The notes under the pieces: model-generated | Databases searched by the model: none | Told to the model about the DNA's origin: nothing | What the model saw: only the letters and a program-made list of their open reading frames with translations | DNA from: Anaerolentibacter hominis | GTDB taxonomy: Bacteria > Bacillota > Clostridia > Lachnospirales > Lachnospiraceae | Assembly: GCF_032380675.1 (NCBI RefSeq) | Contig: NZ_JAWDIX010000001.1 | Span: 372,001 to 436,000 of the forward strand | Length of the DNA stretch: 64,000 nucleotides | Reading direction: 5' to 3' | Shown here: positions 43,684 through 52,031 of the stretch, piece after piece | Layout of the letters: each line of letters opens with the position of its first letter | Numbering within the stretch: position 1 is the first letter of the stretch | Position numbers and translations under genes: made by a program

Positions 43684-45171
43684 ATGGGAAAACCGATGGG
43701 ATTTATGGAATATAAACGAGAGACGGCAGAGTCTGTTTTGCCGCCTGCGCGGATCAATCATTTTCAGGAATTTCATGTGCCGCTTCCGGAGGAGAAGCGG
43801 AAAAAACAGGCGGCCCGCTGTATGGACTGCGGGGTGCCGTTCTGTCAGTATGGAAAAATGCTTGCAGGGATGGCCTCCGGCTGTCCGTTAAATAATCTGA
43901 TACCAGAGTGGAATGATCTGCTCTGTCAGGGAAACTATACGGAGGCGCTGAAACGTCTGCTGAAAACCAATAATTTTCCGGAATTCACCGCAAGAGTCTG
44001 TCCTGCCCTCTGTGAGGCTGCCTGTACCTGTAATGTGAATGGCGAGCCGGTTTGTACGAAGGAAAATGAATACAGTATTATTGAATATGGTTTTAAAAAC
44101 GGACTTATTCAGGCTGAACCGCCGAAGGTGCGCACGGGCAAAAAAGTGGCGGTAATCGGCTCCGGGCCGGCCGGCCTGGCCTGCGCGGATCAGCTGAATA
44201 AGAGGGGTCATCTGGTTAGTGTCTATGAGAGAAGCGACCGGCCCGGCGGGCTGCTGCTGTATGGGATACCTAATATGAAGCTGGAAAAGGAGCTTGTAAA
44301 GCGGCGGATCAGTCTGATGGAGGAAGAGGGAGTTGTCTTCATCACCGGGGCGGATGTTGGAAAGACCTGCGACGCGGAAGAAATTATTAAGCTGCATGAT
44401 TGTGTGGTTCTGGCCTGCGGTGCTTCTAATCCCAGAGATATTAAAGTGCCCGGCCGGGAGAGCAGGGGAATCTATTTTGCTGTAGACTATCTGAAGGCAG
44501 TGACGAAAAGTCTGCTGGACTCCGGACTGAAAGATAGTAAATATGCGCAGACCAAGGATAAAAAGGTTTTGGTGATCGGAGGAGGAGATACCGGGAATGA
44601 CTGTGTGGGAACCGCGGTGCGCCTGGGGGCTGCATCTGTCGTACAGCTTGAGATGATGCCCAGGCTGCCTGAGCACCGGAGCGAAGATAATCCATGGCCG
44701 GAATGGCCCAGAGTAAGCAAGACCGACTATGGGCAGGAGGAGGCAATCGCCGTCTTCGGACAGGACCCCCGGATTTACCAGACTACCGTCAAAGAATTTA
44801 AGGCGGATAAGGAAGGGAATGTAAGGAAGGCCGTACTAATCAAATTAGAGAGTCAGACCGACAAACAGTCCGGCAGACGGATTATGTCGCCTGTTCCGGG
44901 CAGTGAGTGGGAAATAGAGACGGATCTGGTACTGATTGCCGCAGGATTTCTCGGCGCGGCCCCCTATGTGGCAGAAGCCTTTGGGGTGGGGCTGGATACC
45001 AGAAGCAATGTGGCCACAGAGGTGAACTGCCATATGACGAATAAAAAACATATTTTTACGGCAGGGGATATGCACCGGGGGCAGTCTCTGGTCGTGTGGG
45101 CGATCAGAGAAGGGAGAGATGCCGCGGCAGAGGTGGACCGGGTTCTGATGGGATATACCAATCTGAAATAA
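43684..45171 (+). CDS. gltD: glutamate synthase, small subunit
   Basis: GOGAT beta subunit: NADPH-oxidising FAD protein that passes electrons to GltB. The 495 residues have an N-terminal iron-sulfur part with ARCMDCGVPFCQYG and ARVCPALCEAACTCN (about residues 40-55 and 100-115), an FAD loop VIGSGPAGLACADQL and an NADPH loop VIGGGDTGNDCVGTA. ATG after AAAGGAG. Its ribosome-binding site lies beside the conserved loop-pairing leader; the MITE between gltB and gltD may uncouple them. Confidence 0.95.
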   Translation: MGKPMGFMEYKRETAESVLPPARINHFQEFHVPLPEEKRKKQAARCMDCGVPFCQYGKMLAGMASGCPLNNLIPEWNDLLCQGNYTEALKRLLKTNNFPEFTARVCPALCEAACTCNVNGEPVCTKENEYSIIEYGFKNGLIQAEPPKVRTGKKVAVIGSGPAGLACADQLNKRGHLVSVYERSDRPGGLLLYGIPNMKLEKELVKRRISLMEEEGVVFITGADVGKTCDAEEIIKLHDCVVLACGASNPRDIKVPGRESRGIYFAVDYLKAVTKSLLDSGLKDSKYAQTKDKKVLVIGGGDTGNDCVGTAVRLGAASVVQLEMMPRLPEHRSEDNPWPEWPRVSKTDYGQEEAIAVFGQDPRIYQTTVKEFKADKEGNVRKAVLIKLESQTDKQSGRRIMSPVPGSEWEIETDLVLIAAGFLGAAPYVAEAFGVGLDTRSNVATEVNCHMTNKKHIFTAGDMHRGQSLVVWAIREGRDAAAEVDRVLMGYTNLK

Positions 45172-45187
45172 TGTGATGGCTATTAAC

Positions 45188-45212
45188 GGGATGCTGAAAG
45201 AAACAGCATCCC
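45188..45212. terminator. hairpin after gltD
   Basis: GGGATGCTG-AAAGAAA-CAGCATCCC without a U tract, between the convergent gltD and GH18 genes; possibly a weak bidirectional terminator. Confidence 0.45.
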
Positions 45213-45245
45213 GGGGAACACAAGAGCTTCAAAGCTGGGAGTCTG

Positions 45246-46376
45246 TCAGCCTTTATCAATTCCGAACATCTCAGACAGAATGGTCCAGTTCTGCCGGAAG
45301 GGGCGCATGATGTTCCAGTAGCTGGGGCCCAATACCTGAAACTCATGGATCAGTTCATATTTCGCCTGGATACTCCGTGCATCCTCAAACCATACTACAT
45401 GGGGTGTGCCGTTTCCATCAGAGTAGTAAAAATACGGCGACATGGCCGCCGGATCAAACTCAATTACCGCATTATGCTCTGCCGCAATGGAGAGAGCTTC
45501 TTCATTCCCAATGGAAAATGCCCTGGATTCTCCCCTGATATAGGGCAGAGCCCAGTCATAACCATAGTTGGGAATTCCCATGAGTATCTTGGACGGAGGG
45601 ATCTCGCTGACGCCGTATTCCAGAACGCGGCGGACCTGATTAATCGGGGCCACGGCCATAGGCGGTCCGTAGGTATATCCCCACTCATACGTCATCAGAA
45701 GCACCATGTCGGCCCGCTCTCCAATTTCACGATAATTGTGAGCCTCGTACAGCAGGCCCGGCTGATCGGCTGAGGTCTTGGGAGCCAGATCCACATGGAC
45801 AAAGAAGCCGTATGGATGCAGACGCGATACGGCATAGGAAATAAAATCCAGATAGCTCTCCTCATAGGCAGGATCTATATATTCAAAGTCAATATCCAGT
45901 CCTGCGTATCCTTTCTGTTCCATTACCTGAAGTATATTATCAAATAGAACAGTTCTGGACTCCGGATGAGTTAAAATATAATAGATGCTGTCGGAGGAAA
46001 AACTGCCGTATTCCGTGATAGTGCTCAGCATCATCACGGACTGCACGCCGAAGGTTCTGGCCAGGGCAATCAGTTCGTCATCTTCAATGGGAATCAGAGA
46101 ACCATCCCGGCGGAACCCATAGCTGAATAGACTCAGCGTGGTCAGATAAGGCAGAGCCGCCCGGAGAACTTCATGATTGATATAGGGGTAGGCGTAACCA
46201 TTCACGATAGCAGAACGGGATGGATTTGCGGACTCGGGTATAACAATGCTCTGTCCCACCACCAGATGATCGGGATTCGGCATCCCATTGGCATAAATTA
46301 AAGTCTCCACCGTTGTCTGATGGCTGGCGGCGATTGAAGTCAGAGTATCGCCGGCTTCTACAATGTATATCCGCAT
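45246..46376 (-). CDS. LysM / glycoside hydrolase family 18 spore-type peptidoglycan hydrolase
   Basis: A 376-residue protein resembling spore cortex or coat hydrolases such as YaaH/SleL. One LysM domain (residues 2-46, YIVEAGDTLTSIAASHQTT) binds peptidoglycan, and a GH18 barrel follows with the catalytic motif GLDIDFEY (acid E165). No signal peptide, which fits a protein assembled in the mother cell. ATG at 46376 after GGAGG; the frame to 46508 has no ribosome site. Single gene, probably sporulation-controlled, but I could not see a clear sigma-E or sigma-K promoter. Confidence 0.87.
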   Translation of the reverse strand: MRIYIVEAGDTLTSIAASHQTTVETLIYANGMPNPDHLVVGQSIVIPESANPSRSAIVNGYAYPYINHEVLRAALPYLTTLSLFSYGFRRDGSLIPIEDDELIALARTFGVQSVMMLSTITEYGSFSSDSIYYILTHPESRTVLFDNILQVMEQKGYAGLDIDFEYIDPAYEESYLDFISYAVSRLHPYGFFVHVDLAPKTSADQPGLLYEAHNYREIGERADMVLLMTYEWGYTYGPPMAVAPINQVRRVLEYGVSEIPPSKILMGIPNYGYDWALPYIRGESRAFSIGNEEALSIAAEHNAVIEFDPAAMSPYFYYSDGNGTPHVVWFEDARSIQAKYELIHEFQVLGPSYWNIMRPFRQNWTILSEMFGIDKG

Positions 46377-46456
46377 AACATTCCTCCATGTCGAAGTTTT
46401 TAGTATAAACAATACATTGTATGAATCAAAAAGGGAGGGCATGCTCTTTTTATATA

Positions 46457-46500
46457 GAAGAAACACCCTCCGGGAATAAAGTGTATTTCCCGGGAGGGTG
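46457..46500 (-). terminator. terminator of the ECF sigma operon
   Basis: Minus strand: CACCCTCCCGGGAA pairs with TTCCCGGAGGGTG (one bulge), followed by TTTCTTC, 30 bases after the last gene of the operon. Confidence 0.75.
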
Positions 46501-46529
46501 CCTCTCATTATAAGTATCCTGTCTGTTAT

Positions 46530-46835
46530 TTACCAATACCAGCTGTGTACTTTCGCAGCCTGTATTCCCATATCCACACATGCCATTATCATTGCGAAGA
46601 AGGTGAGCAGCACCGTCAGCACCACAGCTCCTTTATCATAGATTATCTTCTCTGTTTTCTGCTTGAAATTAAAGAACAGGACCTCCACGCCAAGCAGAAT
46701 AAAGATCAACGGCCAGAATGCAAAAATAATTTCATAGCTCAGTGCCGGAATAAAGAGATGTAATAAAAACAATAGTCCGAATACGACCAGAAGGATACCA
46801 AAAGTAAACGTTCCTACTCTGTGGACCCGATTCAT
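46530..46835 (-). CDS. small membrane protein, end of the ECF sigma operon
   Basis: A 101-residue protein with three hydrophobic segments (about residues 10-30, 33-55, 66-88). The text FGILLVVFGLLFLL and FWPLIFILLGVEVLFF resembles the short LiaF/DUF5668-like membrane modules. Overlaps the preceding gene by 4 bp (ATGA). Probably part of an envelope-stress unit with the sigma factor upstream. Function unknown. Confidence 0.7.
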   Translation of the reverse strand: MNRVHRVGTFTFGILLVVFGLLFLLHLFIPALSYEIIFAFWPLIFILLGVEVLFFNFKQKTEKIIYDKGAVVLTVLLTFFAMIMACVDMGIQAAKVHSWYW

Positions 46836-47413
46836 TTTTCTTCCTCCTTTTCAGCCGTATTTTCCGCTTGATGATCAGGCAGCGCCGGATAATCGCTGTC
46901 CATTTTTTGCTTTTTGCCTCTGATCAGCTGTACACCCAGCATAATAATAAGGACGCTGATGACCAGCTGCGGAATCCGATAGGATATAAAACTCAGCGGA
47001 TTCCAGATAAAACTTGGCAGCAGCCAGCTAAACAGTGAATTTACATTCTGCAGCAGCAGGGTACCGCCCGCCACGATAAGTACCAGAGCCGTTACCTTGC
47101 GGTATTTCTGAAACAGCAGATAATTCAGATCCCCTTCTCCGCCAAGATGGAAGATAAAGTCATCCTGTGTTTCCATAAACACATCATCCGGGAGAGAATT
47201 CAGGTTGTGCACATCAAAGAAACCGTAAAACCATACGATCGCATTCAGAAAGAGCAGCGGTCCCAGATTAAACCAGGTAGAGAGTGCCAGGACTGCAAAG
47301 AACAGCGCCATGATGCTTACACCCCTCTTCATAAAGCCCATGTACATTTCACCGGCCCCCGGCAGCAGTGAAAAACAAAAGGTTAAAAACTTACTTTTCT
47401 TTTTTCTATTCAT
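46832..47413 (-). CDS. membrane protein with TM2/DUF5668-like parts
   Basis: A 193-residue membrane protein. The first 65 residues (LLPGAGEMYMGFMKRGVSIM then LSTWFNLGPLLFLNAIVWFYGFFDVHN) follow the TM2-like pattern; two more hydrophobic segments lie at about 95-117 and 137-157. A basic, then acidic, cytoplasmic tail ends the chain. It overlaps the anti-sigma-like gene upstream by 8 bp and the small membrane gene downstream by 4 bp. Probably works with them in envelope sensing. Confidence 0.7.
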   Translation of the reverse strand: MNRKKKSKFLTFCFSLLPGAGEMYMGFMKRGVSIMALFFAVLALSTWFNLGPLLFLNAIVWFYGFFDVHNLNSLPDDVFMETQDDFIFHLGGEGDLNYLLFQKYRKVTALVLIVAGGTLLLQNVNSLFSWLLPSFIWNPLSFISYRIPQLVISVLIIMLGVQLIRGKKQKMDSDYPALPDHQAENTAEKEEEK

Positions 47414-47774
47414 GATGAAAAACCTCCATATTTAATAATTGATTGGAAAACTGATACATCTGGGCACAAAATTTATTCGTTGCCTGATTTAATGATTTAG
47501 TCAGCGAAAAGGCTGCTTCGCCGTCTATAACCTCTGTAATGGTGTCTTTCGGACCAACGGGCGGTTCCTTCATGCCGCTGAAATCTCCCGGAGTCAGAAG
47601 CAGCATAAAGACAGCCGCAGCTACAATACTTCCGACTTTAAGGCTATACAGTATCATTTGCCTTCTCCTGTCACGGGGAGTGAGGATAGGGGTACGTCTG
47701 GCTTCTCTCAGAATATTTTCCTTCAGATAATGAGGAGCCTTGATCAAACCATCATTCCTTTGCTTATCATCCAT
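47406..47774 (-). CDS. small anti-sigma-like membrane protein
   Basis: A 122-residue protein with a basic cytoplasmic head (residues 1-38), one membrane helix (about 41-61) and an outside part of about 60 residues. Directly after an ECF sigma gene with one base between, as for anti-sigma factors. There is no HxxxCxxC zinc-finger, so it is not a ZAS-type anti-sigma; the role is inferred from position and topology. Confidence 0.6.
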   Translation of the reverse strand: MDDKQRNDGLIKAPHYLKENILREARRTPILTPRDRRRQMILYSLKVGSIVAAAVFMLLLTPGDFSGMKEPPVGPKDTITEVIDGEAAFSLTKSLNQATNKFCAQMYQFSNQLLNMEVFHHE

Positions 47775-47775
47775 T

Positions 47776-48294
47776 TCACAGCCGCTCCTTTCTGTATTTC
47801 TTTTTCAGCATATCTTTTGCTCTGTAAATCTGTGTTTGAATCGTCTTTAAATTTTTGTTTCTCTTTCGGGCGATCACCGCAGGCTCCAGTTCTTCGCAAA
47901 AATAATCGACGGCGACTTCCCGGTAAGGAGGCTTTAGTTCTTCACAAAAAGTTCTGAGTTCCTCCTGAACCTGCCTGTTCAGCACGGATTCTTCCGGGGA
48001 TTCACCCTGATCTGCCACCGCGAGGAAAAATTCCTCTTCCGAAGGTATGATTTCTCTTTTTCCGGACCGTCTAAGCACATCCAGACATTTATTTCTGGCT
48101 ATCCGGATCAGCCAGGCTTTTTCATGCTGACGATCAAAGGCAGCCAGATTCCGGTAAGCGGCCAAGAAGGTTTCCTGGGTCAGATCCTCTGCTTCAAAAT
48201 AATCATTTACCATCCGGTAACAGATCGTATAGATCAGATTTTGATATGAATCAATCAGTGATTCCAAATATTGTTCCGCATTAATCTTTCCCAC
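47776..48294 (-). CDS. ECF-type RNA polymerase sigma factor
   Basis: A 172-residue sigma-70 family factor containing only regions 2 and 4. Region 2: YRMVNDYFEAEDLTQETFLAAYRNL (about residues 23-47, shown in two parts in the frame) and WLIRIARNKCLDVLRR; region 4: LKPPYREVAVDYF and NKNLKTIQTQIYRAKDMLKKKY as the HTH. Starts the four-gene operon with the anti-sigma-like and two membrane proteins. The operon probably auto-activates; the -35 cannot be set from sequence alone. Confidence 0.9.
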   Translation of the reverse strand: MGKINAEQYLESLIDSYQNLIYTICYRMVNDYFEAEDLTQETFLAAYRNLAAFDRQHEKAWLIRIARNKCLDVLRRSGKREIIPSEEEFFLAVADQGESPEESVLNRQVQEELRTFCEELKPPYREVAVDYFCEELEPAVIARKRNKNLKTIQTQIYRAKDMLKKKYRKERL

Positions 48295-48399
48295 CTCCTC
48301 GCCTCTTTTGTTTCCCTACACACATATAAACGGCTTCGGTTATCATTTATCTTCAACTTTTTTAAATATATTTTTATTTGTTAAAAAAGTTCGTTCGTG

Positions 48400-48434
48400 C
48401 ATAGCAAAAGCGCCGTCTGAGGCGCTTTTGCTAT
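48400..48434. terminator. bidirectional hairpin after the CBS gene
   Basis: ATAGCAAAAGCGCC pairs perfectly with GGCGCTTTTGCTAT across six bases, just after the CBS gene's stop on the minus strand. Confidence 0.7.
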
Positions 48435-48461
48435 GTGTTCAGAACCATTATTCAAACCAGA

Positions 48462-49172
48462 TCAGCCGGCATATTCATCTTTCATCACATCCCAGGGCGT
48501 CAGCATACCGATCAGCCGTTCTTTGCTTGTGCCATGAGGGGTCAGAAAAATACCCGCCAGACGCTTGCCCTTGGACGATGTCCGTTCAAACGCATCTCTG
48601 GCCTCCATAAAGGTCGTGTCTTCATCCATAAAGCGGAAGGTCTCACTGCAGTGACGGTGAATAGGAAGAAATTCGGCGAAATCCCCGACTACCGCGTCCT
48701 GACGAATTGTAATATCCGGATGGGCCAGGACATAAGAGAAAATGGTACTGACGCTGAATACGCCCTCTATCCCTTCGTCTGTGATAACAGGCGTATGAGA
48801 AAATCCACGCTTCTCCATATTTTTCATCAGGGTGAATACGTTTTTTTCATAGTGGGTTTTCAATATCTGATCCAACGGTGTACAGAAATCAATGGCCAGG
48901 GGCGGCTGATTTACGAAATCAATCACCTCGTTTAATGTGTCGATGAGGGCCTGCGCAGGCTCCACGACAGATTCTCCTTCCAGATCGGCACGGTGGACAA
49001 GAAGGTTGCGCACTTCACGGCAGAGATCCAGCCGTTCTTTATACAGCCGTCCTTCTCTGCGGTTCATAAAGTCAAAGATCGGACTGGAAAATTTCCGGTC
49101 TTTCTCTTCATATTTCATACTCAGAGTTTCTTCCAGTTCTTTATATAAGTTCAAAAATTCATCTGCTCTCAT
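48462..49172 (-). CDS. CBS-domain protein
   Basis: A 236-residue soluble protein. Residues 1-85 are helical (EFLNLYKELEETLSMKYEEK) with a nucleotide-free look; the rest contains two CBS motifs, around FTLMKNMEKRGFSHTPVITD (about 117-136) and RLIGMLTPWDV near the end. CBS pairs bind adenine nucleotides and act as energy or ligand sensors. Overlaps the flavoprotein gene upstream by 4 bp, so the pair is one unit. Specific role unknown. Confidence 0.75.
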   Translation of the reverse strand: MRADEFLNLYKELEETLSMKYEEKDRKFSSPIFDFMNRREGRLYKERLDLCREVRNLLVHRADLEGESVVEPAQALIDTLNEVIDFVNQPPLAIDFCTPLDQILKTHYEKNVFTLMKNMEKRGFSHTPVITDEGIEGVFSVSTIFSYVLAHPDITIRQDAVVGDFAEFLPIHRHCSETFRFMDEDTTFMEARDAFERTSSKGKRLAGIFLTPHGTSKERLIGMLTPWDVMKDEYAG

Positions 49173-49708
49173 GCGCGAACCCCCAGTTTCCTGGCCTGAT
49201 CCAGTTCCTCTCTGCCGTCAATTTCACCGGCATTATATACCCCGGCAGCCTGGATCACATCTGTCAGTTCCCAGCCCAGGTAGCCGACCGCAAGCCGGGT
49301 GCTTTCGATACAGGGAACGATAGACTCCCCTGTTTCAGACGCATAAGTAAGAAGCAGCTTCGCCTCCTTAATATTGTCGAAGGCCTTGCCTTTAGCCACA
49401 AACAGACGGTCAATCACACTCTTCATCTGCCCTGTCAGACCTGCATAGTAGATTGGGGAGGCTATGACTGCAAGATCAGCCTCGCGGAGGGCGTCATGTA
49501 TCTGGCCCATATCATCCTTCTGGATACACACGCCGTCATGGGTATGACAGTATTTACAGTCCAGGCAGCCATGAATATTCATTTTAGCAATATTAAACCG
49601 TGTTACCTTGTTTCCGGCCTCCTTTGCACCCTGAATAAAAGCATCTGCTAATCTTGCCGTATTTCCGCTGTCACGGCAGCTTCCTATTAAAACTACTATC
49701 TTTTTCAT
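49169..49708 (-). CDS. NADPH-dependent FMN reductase / flavodoxin-fold protein
   Basis: A 179-residue flavoprotein. KKIVVLIGSCRDSGNTARLADAF gives the FMN-phosphate loop; HGCLDCKYCHTHDGVCIQKDDM has a C-x2-C-x2-C region typical of the iron-sulfur-flavoprotein/NADPH-FMN reductase subgroup; SPIYYAGLTGQMKSVIDRL binds the isoalloxazine. Likely a quinone or redox-dye reductase. First gene of a two-gene unit with the CBS protein; AAAGGGG precedes the ATG. Confidence 0.85.
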   Translation of the reverse strand: MKKIVVLIGSCRDSGNTARLADAFIQGAKEAGNKVTRFNIAKMNIHGCLDCKYCHTHDGVCIQKDDMGQIHDALREADLAVIASPIYYAGLTGQMKSVIDRLFVAKGKAFDNIKEAKLLLTYASETGESIVPCIESTRLAVGYLGWELTDVIQAAGVYNAGEIDGREELDQARKLGVRA

Positions 49709-49805
49709 CGTAGTTTAAAATCCCCTTTCTTTTACGTCTTTTTGATTATTTAATTATACCATAACTGCAGCATATTTTGGTAGTTCTCTGGATGGAGATC
49801 GAAAC

Positions 49806-49817
49806 GCAAACGTTTGC
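49806..49817. promoter_or_regulatory. LacI-type operator before the PFK-TIM-LarA operon
   Basis: The perfect 12-bp dyad GCAAACGTTTGC is the classic LacI/GalR-family operator and fits the LacI-type gene at 53641. It also matches the CcpA cre consensus with one mismatch. Positioned upstream of the operon's A/T-rich promoter region and between divergent genes. Confidence 0.7.
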
Positions 49818-49966
49818 TTTAAATTTCATTGTTTTGCGGTTCGGCCTATGATAAAATAAATATTATAAAAACGGACGTGTATTCAGATAATAAGTATAAA
49901 AAAGGGATATTGCCTGCCAAAAGCAGGGGCATAACCGAACAAACAGACAGGAAGGGAGTGGGGTTT

Positions 49967-51154
49967 GTGGTTAATTTGGCAGTCGTACATGGCGGGGGAC
50001 CGACCCCTGTGATAAATTCTTCCCTTTACGGCGTTGTGAAGGCCGCCAGGGAGAGCGGACGGATTGAACGGGTATATGCGGCGATCGGAGGGACGGAAGG
50101 GATTCTGAAAGAACGGTTTTTAGACCTTCTTTCCTTTCCGGAGGAAAAATTAAAACTGCTCTTAAAAACGCCTGCCTCCGCCATCGGCACATCCAGGTTT
50201 CCGCTGAGCGCAGAAGATTATAAGGCGATGGTGCCTGTGTTTAAAAAGCATGATATAAAATATGTACTTTTAAACGGCGGGAATGGAACGATGGATACCT
50301 GCAATAAGATTTACCATGCCTGTGAGGGCGAGGATATATTAGTGGCGGGCATTCCAAAGACAATAGACAATGACATTATAGGAACGGATCACACGCCGGG
50401 TTTCGGAAGCGCAGCCCGCTATGTGATTGAGACCGTCCGGGAGGTGGGTGCAGATGTGCGGGCTATGCCGGAGCATATCTGTATCATAGAGACGATGGGG
50501 CGTCACTGCGGGTGGCTTGCGGCTTCGTCAGCACTTGCCAGACGCAGGAGGGGAGACCCGCCGGACCTGATCTATCTGCCGGAAACACCCTTTGATATGG
50601 AGGAATTCCTGGAGACAGCCAGTTCCCTGTACCGGAAGCAAAAGGGGGTTGTGGTGGTAGTCAGCGAAGGAATCAAGGATAAAGAAGGCAACTCCATTAC
50701 AACGTCCAGGCAGTTAAGAGGAAGAACTCTTTTTACCGGAGGCGGGGCGTCCAGGGCCATGGCAGACGAGATGGTAAAACGTCATGGCATTAAGACCAGG
50801 ACAGAAGTGCCCGGCCTTGCAGGGAGAAACTGTATGGCTCAGCAGTCGTCCGTGGACCGCGAGGAAGCGGTACAGACGGGAGAAGAGGCGGTGAGAACCG
50901 TGCTTCGGGGCGAGAGCGGCGTCATGATCGGGTGTGAGAGAATACCGGATAACGGCAATTATAAGCTGCGGTTCGTTCCGGTTCCGTTGGATCAGATTGC
51001 AATTGAGGGACGTCTGGTCCCTGAGAAATATATTGATGTTCCCAACCATGATGTGACGGATGAATTTCTGAACTGGTGCCGTCCTCTGATTGGAGATGAA
51101 CTGCAGGAGTATATTAATTTTGAATCTATATATGAAGGAGAGAATGGATTATGA
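49967..51154 (+). CDS. phosphofructokinase-family protein (PPi-type signature)
   Basis: A 395-residue PFK homologue starting at GTG after GGAAGGGAGTGGGG; a 46-codon upstream frame has no ribosome site. The substrate motif PKTIDNDI (residues 130-137) with lysine at the position that favours pyrophosphate, and TDHTPGFGSAARYV and ETMGRHCGW, are intact. The phosphate-donor loop reads GGNGTMDT (104-111), whereas PFKs normally have GGDG or GGDD there, so the metal-binding aspartate is asparagine. Likely substrate: fructose-6-phosphate, sedoheptulose-7-phosphate or a related sugar phosphate. First gene of an operon with TIM- and LarA-like genes, overlapping the next by 4 bp. Confidence 0.8.
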   Translation: MVNLAVVHGGGPTPVINSSLYGVVKAARESGRIERVYAAIGGTEGILKERFLDLLSFPEEKLKLLLKTPASAIGTSRFPLSAEDYKAMVPVFKKHDIKYVLLNGGNGTMDTCNKIYHACEGEDILVAGIPKTIDNDIIGTDHTPGFGSAARYVIETVREVGADVRAMPEHICIIETMGRHCGWLAASSALARRRRGDPPDLIYLPETPFDMEEFLETASSLYRKQKGVVVVVSEGIKDKEGNSITTSRQLRGRTLFTGGGASRAMADEMVKRHGIKTRTEVPGLAGRNCMAQQSSVDREEAVQTGEEAVRTVLRGESGVMIGCERIPDNGNYKLRFVPVPLDQIAIEGRLVPEKYIDVPNHDVTDEFLNWCRPLIGDELQEYINFESIYEGENGL

Positions 51155-51987
51155 AACACATTTTACTGAATCTGAAACGTTTTGACATCCCAAAGGAATA
51201 CGGCGGGGTCAATAGTCTGGCTCCGGTGAAAACCTGGGCGAAGACGATCGTGGAGGGAACACAGGAAGCTTTGAAGAAGTACGGCGGTGATGAGGTGGAA
51301 TTTGTGATGTATCTGCCTGAGGCTCACTTGATTCCGGCTGTGGACGCACTCTGTGAGTCTTCTCCTGTACAGATCGGCAGTCAGAGTGTCTTCCGCGAGG
51401 ATACCAGTGTGGGCGGCAACTTCGGAGCTTTCACCACAAACCGTACCGGAAATATCGTGAAAGAGATCGGCTGTACCAGCACAATTATCGGACACTGTGA
51501 AGAAAGAAGAGATAAAACAGGAATTTTGGCAGAAGCCGGTGTGACGGATACCGACGCGGTCAACCGTCTTTTAAATAAGGAAATCAAAGCGGCAATTGGG
51601 GCGGGGCTGACTGTCTGCTATTGCATCGGTGAATCGGCAGATGAACAGGCGGACTGGGAAATGGTTCTGAAGAAACAGCTTACAATTGGGCTGGACGGCG
51701 TGGATACGAGCAAGGTTACCATCGCCTATGAGCCGATCTGGGCAATCGGACCTGGTAAAACACCGCCCGACAGGGATTATATCAGCAAGATCGGGAAGTT
51801 TATTAAAGAGACTACCGGCGGTATGGATGTGGTTTACGGCGGCGGCCTTAAGGCGGATAATGCCGAAATGCTGGCATCGATTCCGGAGATTGACGGCGGA
51901 CTGATTGCGCTGACCCGTTTTGCAGGCGACATCGGATTTTATCCGGAGGAATATCTGGAGATTATTTCTATCTATATGGGGAAATAG
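51151..51987 (+). CDS. triose-phosphate-isomerase-family protein
   Basis: A 278-residue TIM homologue, about 25 residues longer than usual. Catalytic residues are kept: N7 and K9 (LNLKRF), H115 in IIGHCEERR, E194 in AYEPIWAIG, and the phosphate-gripping loops GPGKTPP and YGGGLK. However the loop normally reading GAFTGE is GAFTTNRTG, and the N-terminal text differs from housekeeping TpiA. Isomerises a short sugar phosphate, perhaps a tetrulose or pentulose phosphate as do TIM-family erythritol enzymes; this is inference. Overlaps the PFK gene by 4 bp (ATGA). Confidence 0.82.
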   Translation: MKHILLNLKRFDIPKEYGGVNSLAPVKTWAKTIVEGTQEALKKYGGDEVEFVMYLPEAHLIPAVDALCESSPVQIGSQSVFREDTSVGGNFGAFTTNRTGNIVKEIGCTSTIIGHCEERRDKTGILAEAGVTDTDAVNRLLNKEIKAAIGAGLTVCYCIGESADEQADWEMVLKKQLTIGLDGVDTSKVTIAYEPIWAIGPGKTPPDRDYISKIGKFIKETTGGMDVVYGGGLKADNAEMLASIPEIDGGLIALTRFAGDIGFYPEEYLEIISIYMGK

Positions 51988-52031
51988 GAAAGTTAAAATA
52001 GTATAGACAGTTAATGAAAGGAAGGTTATTT

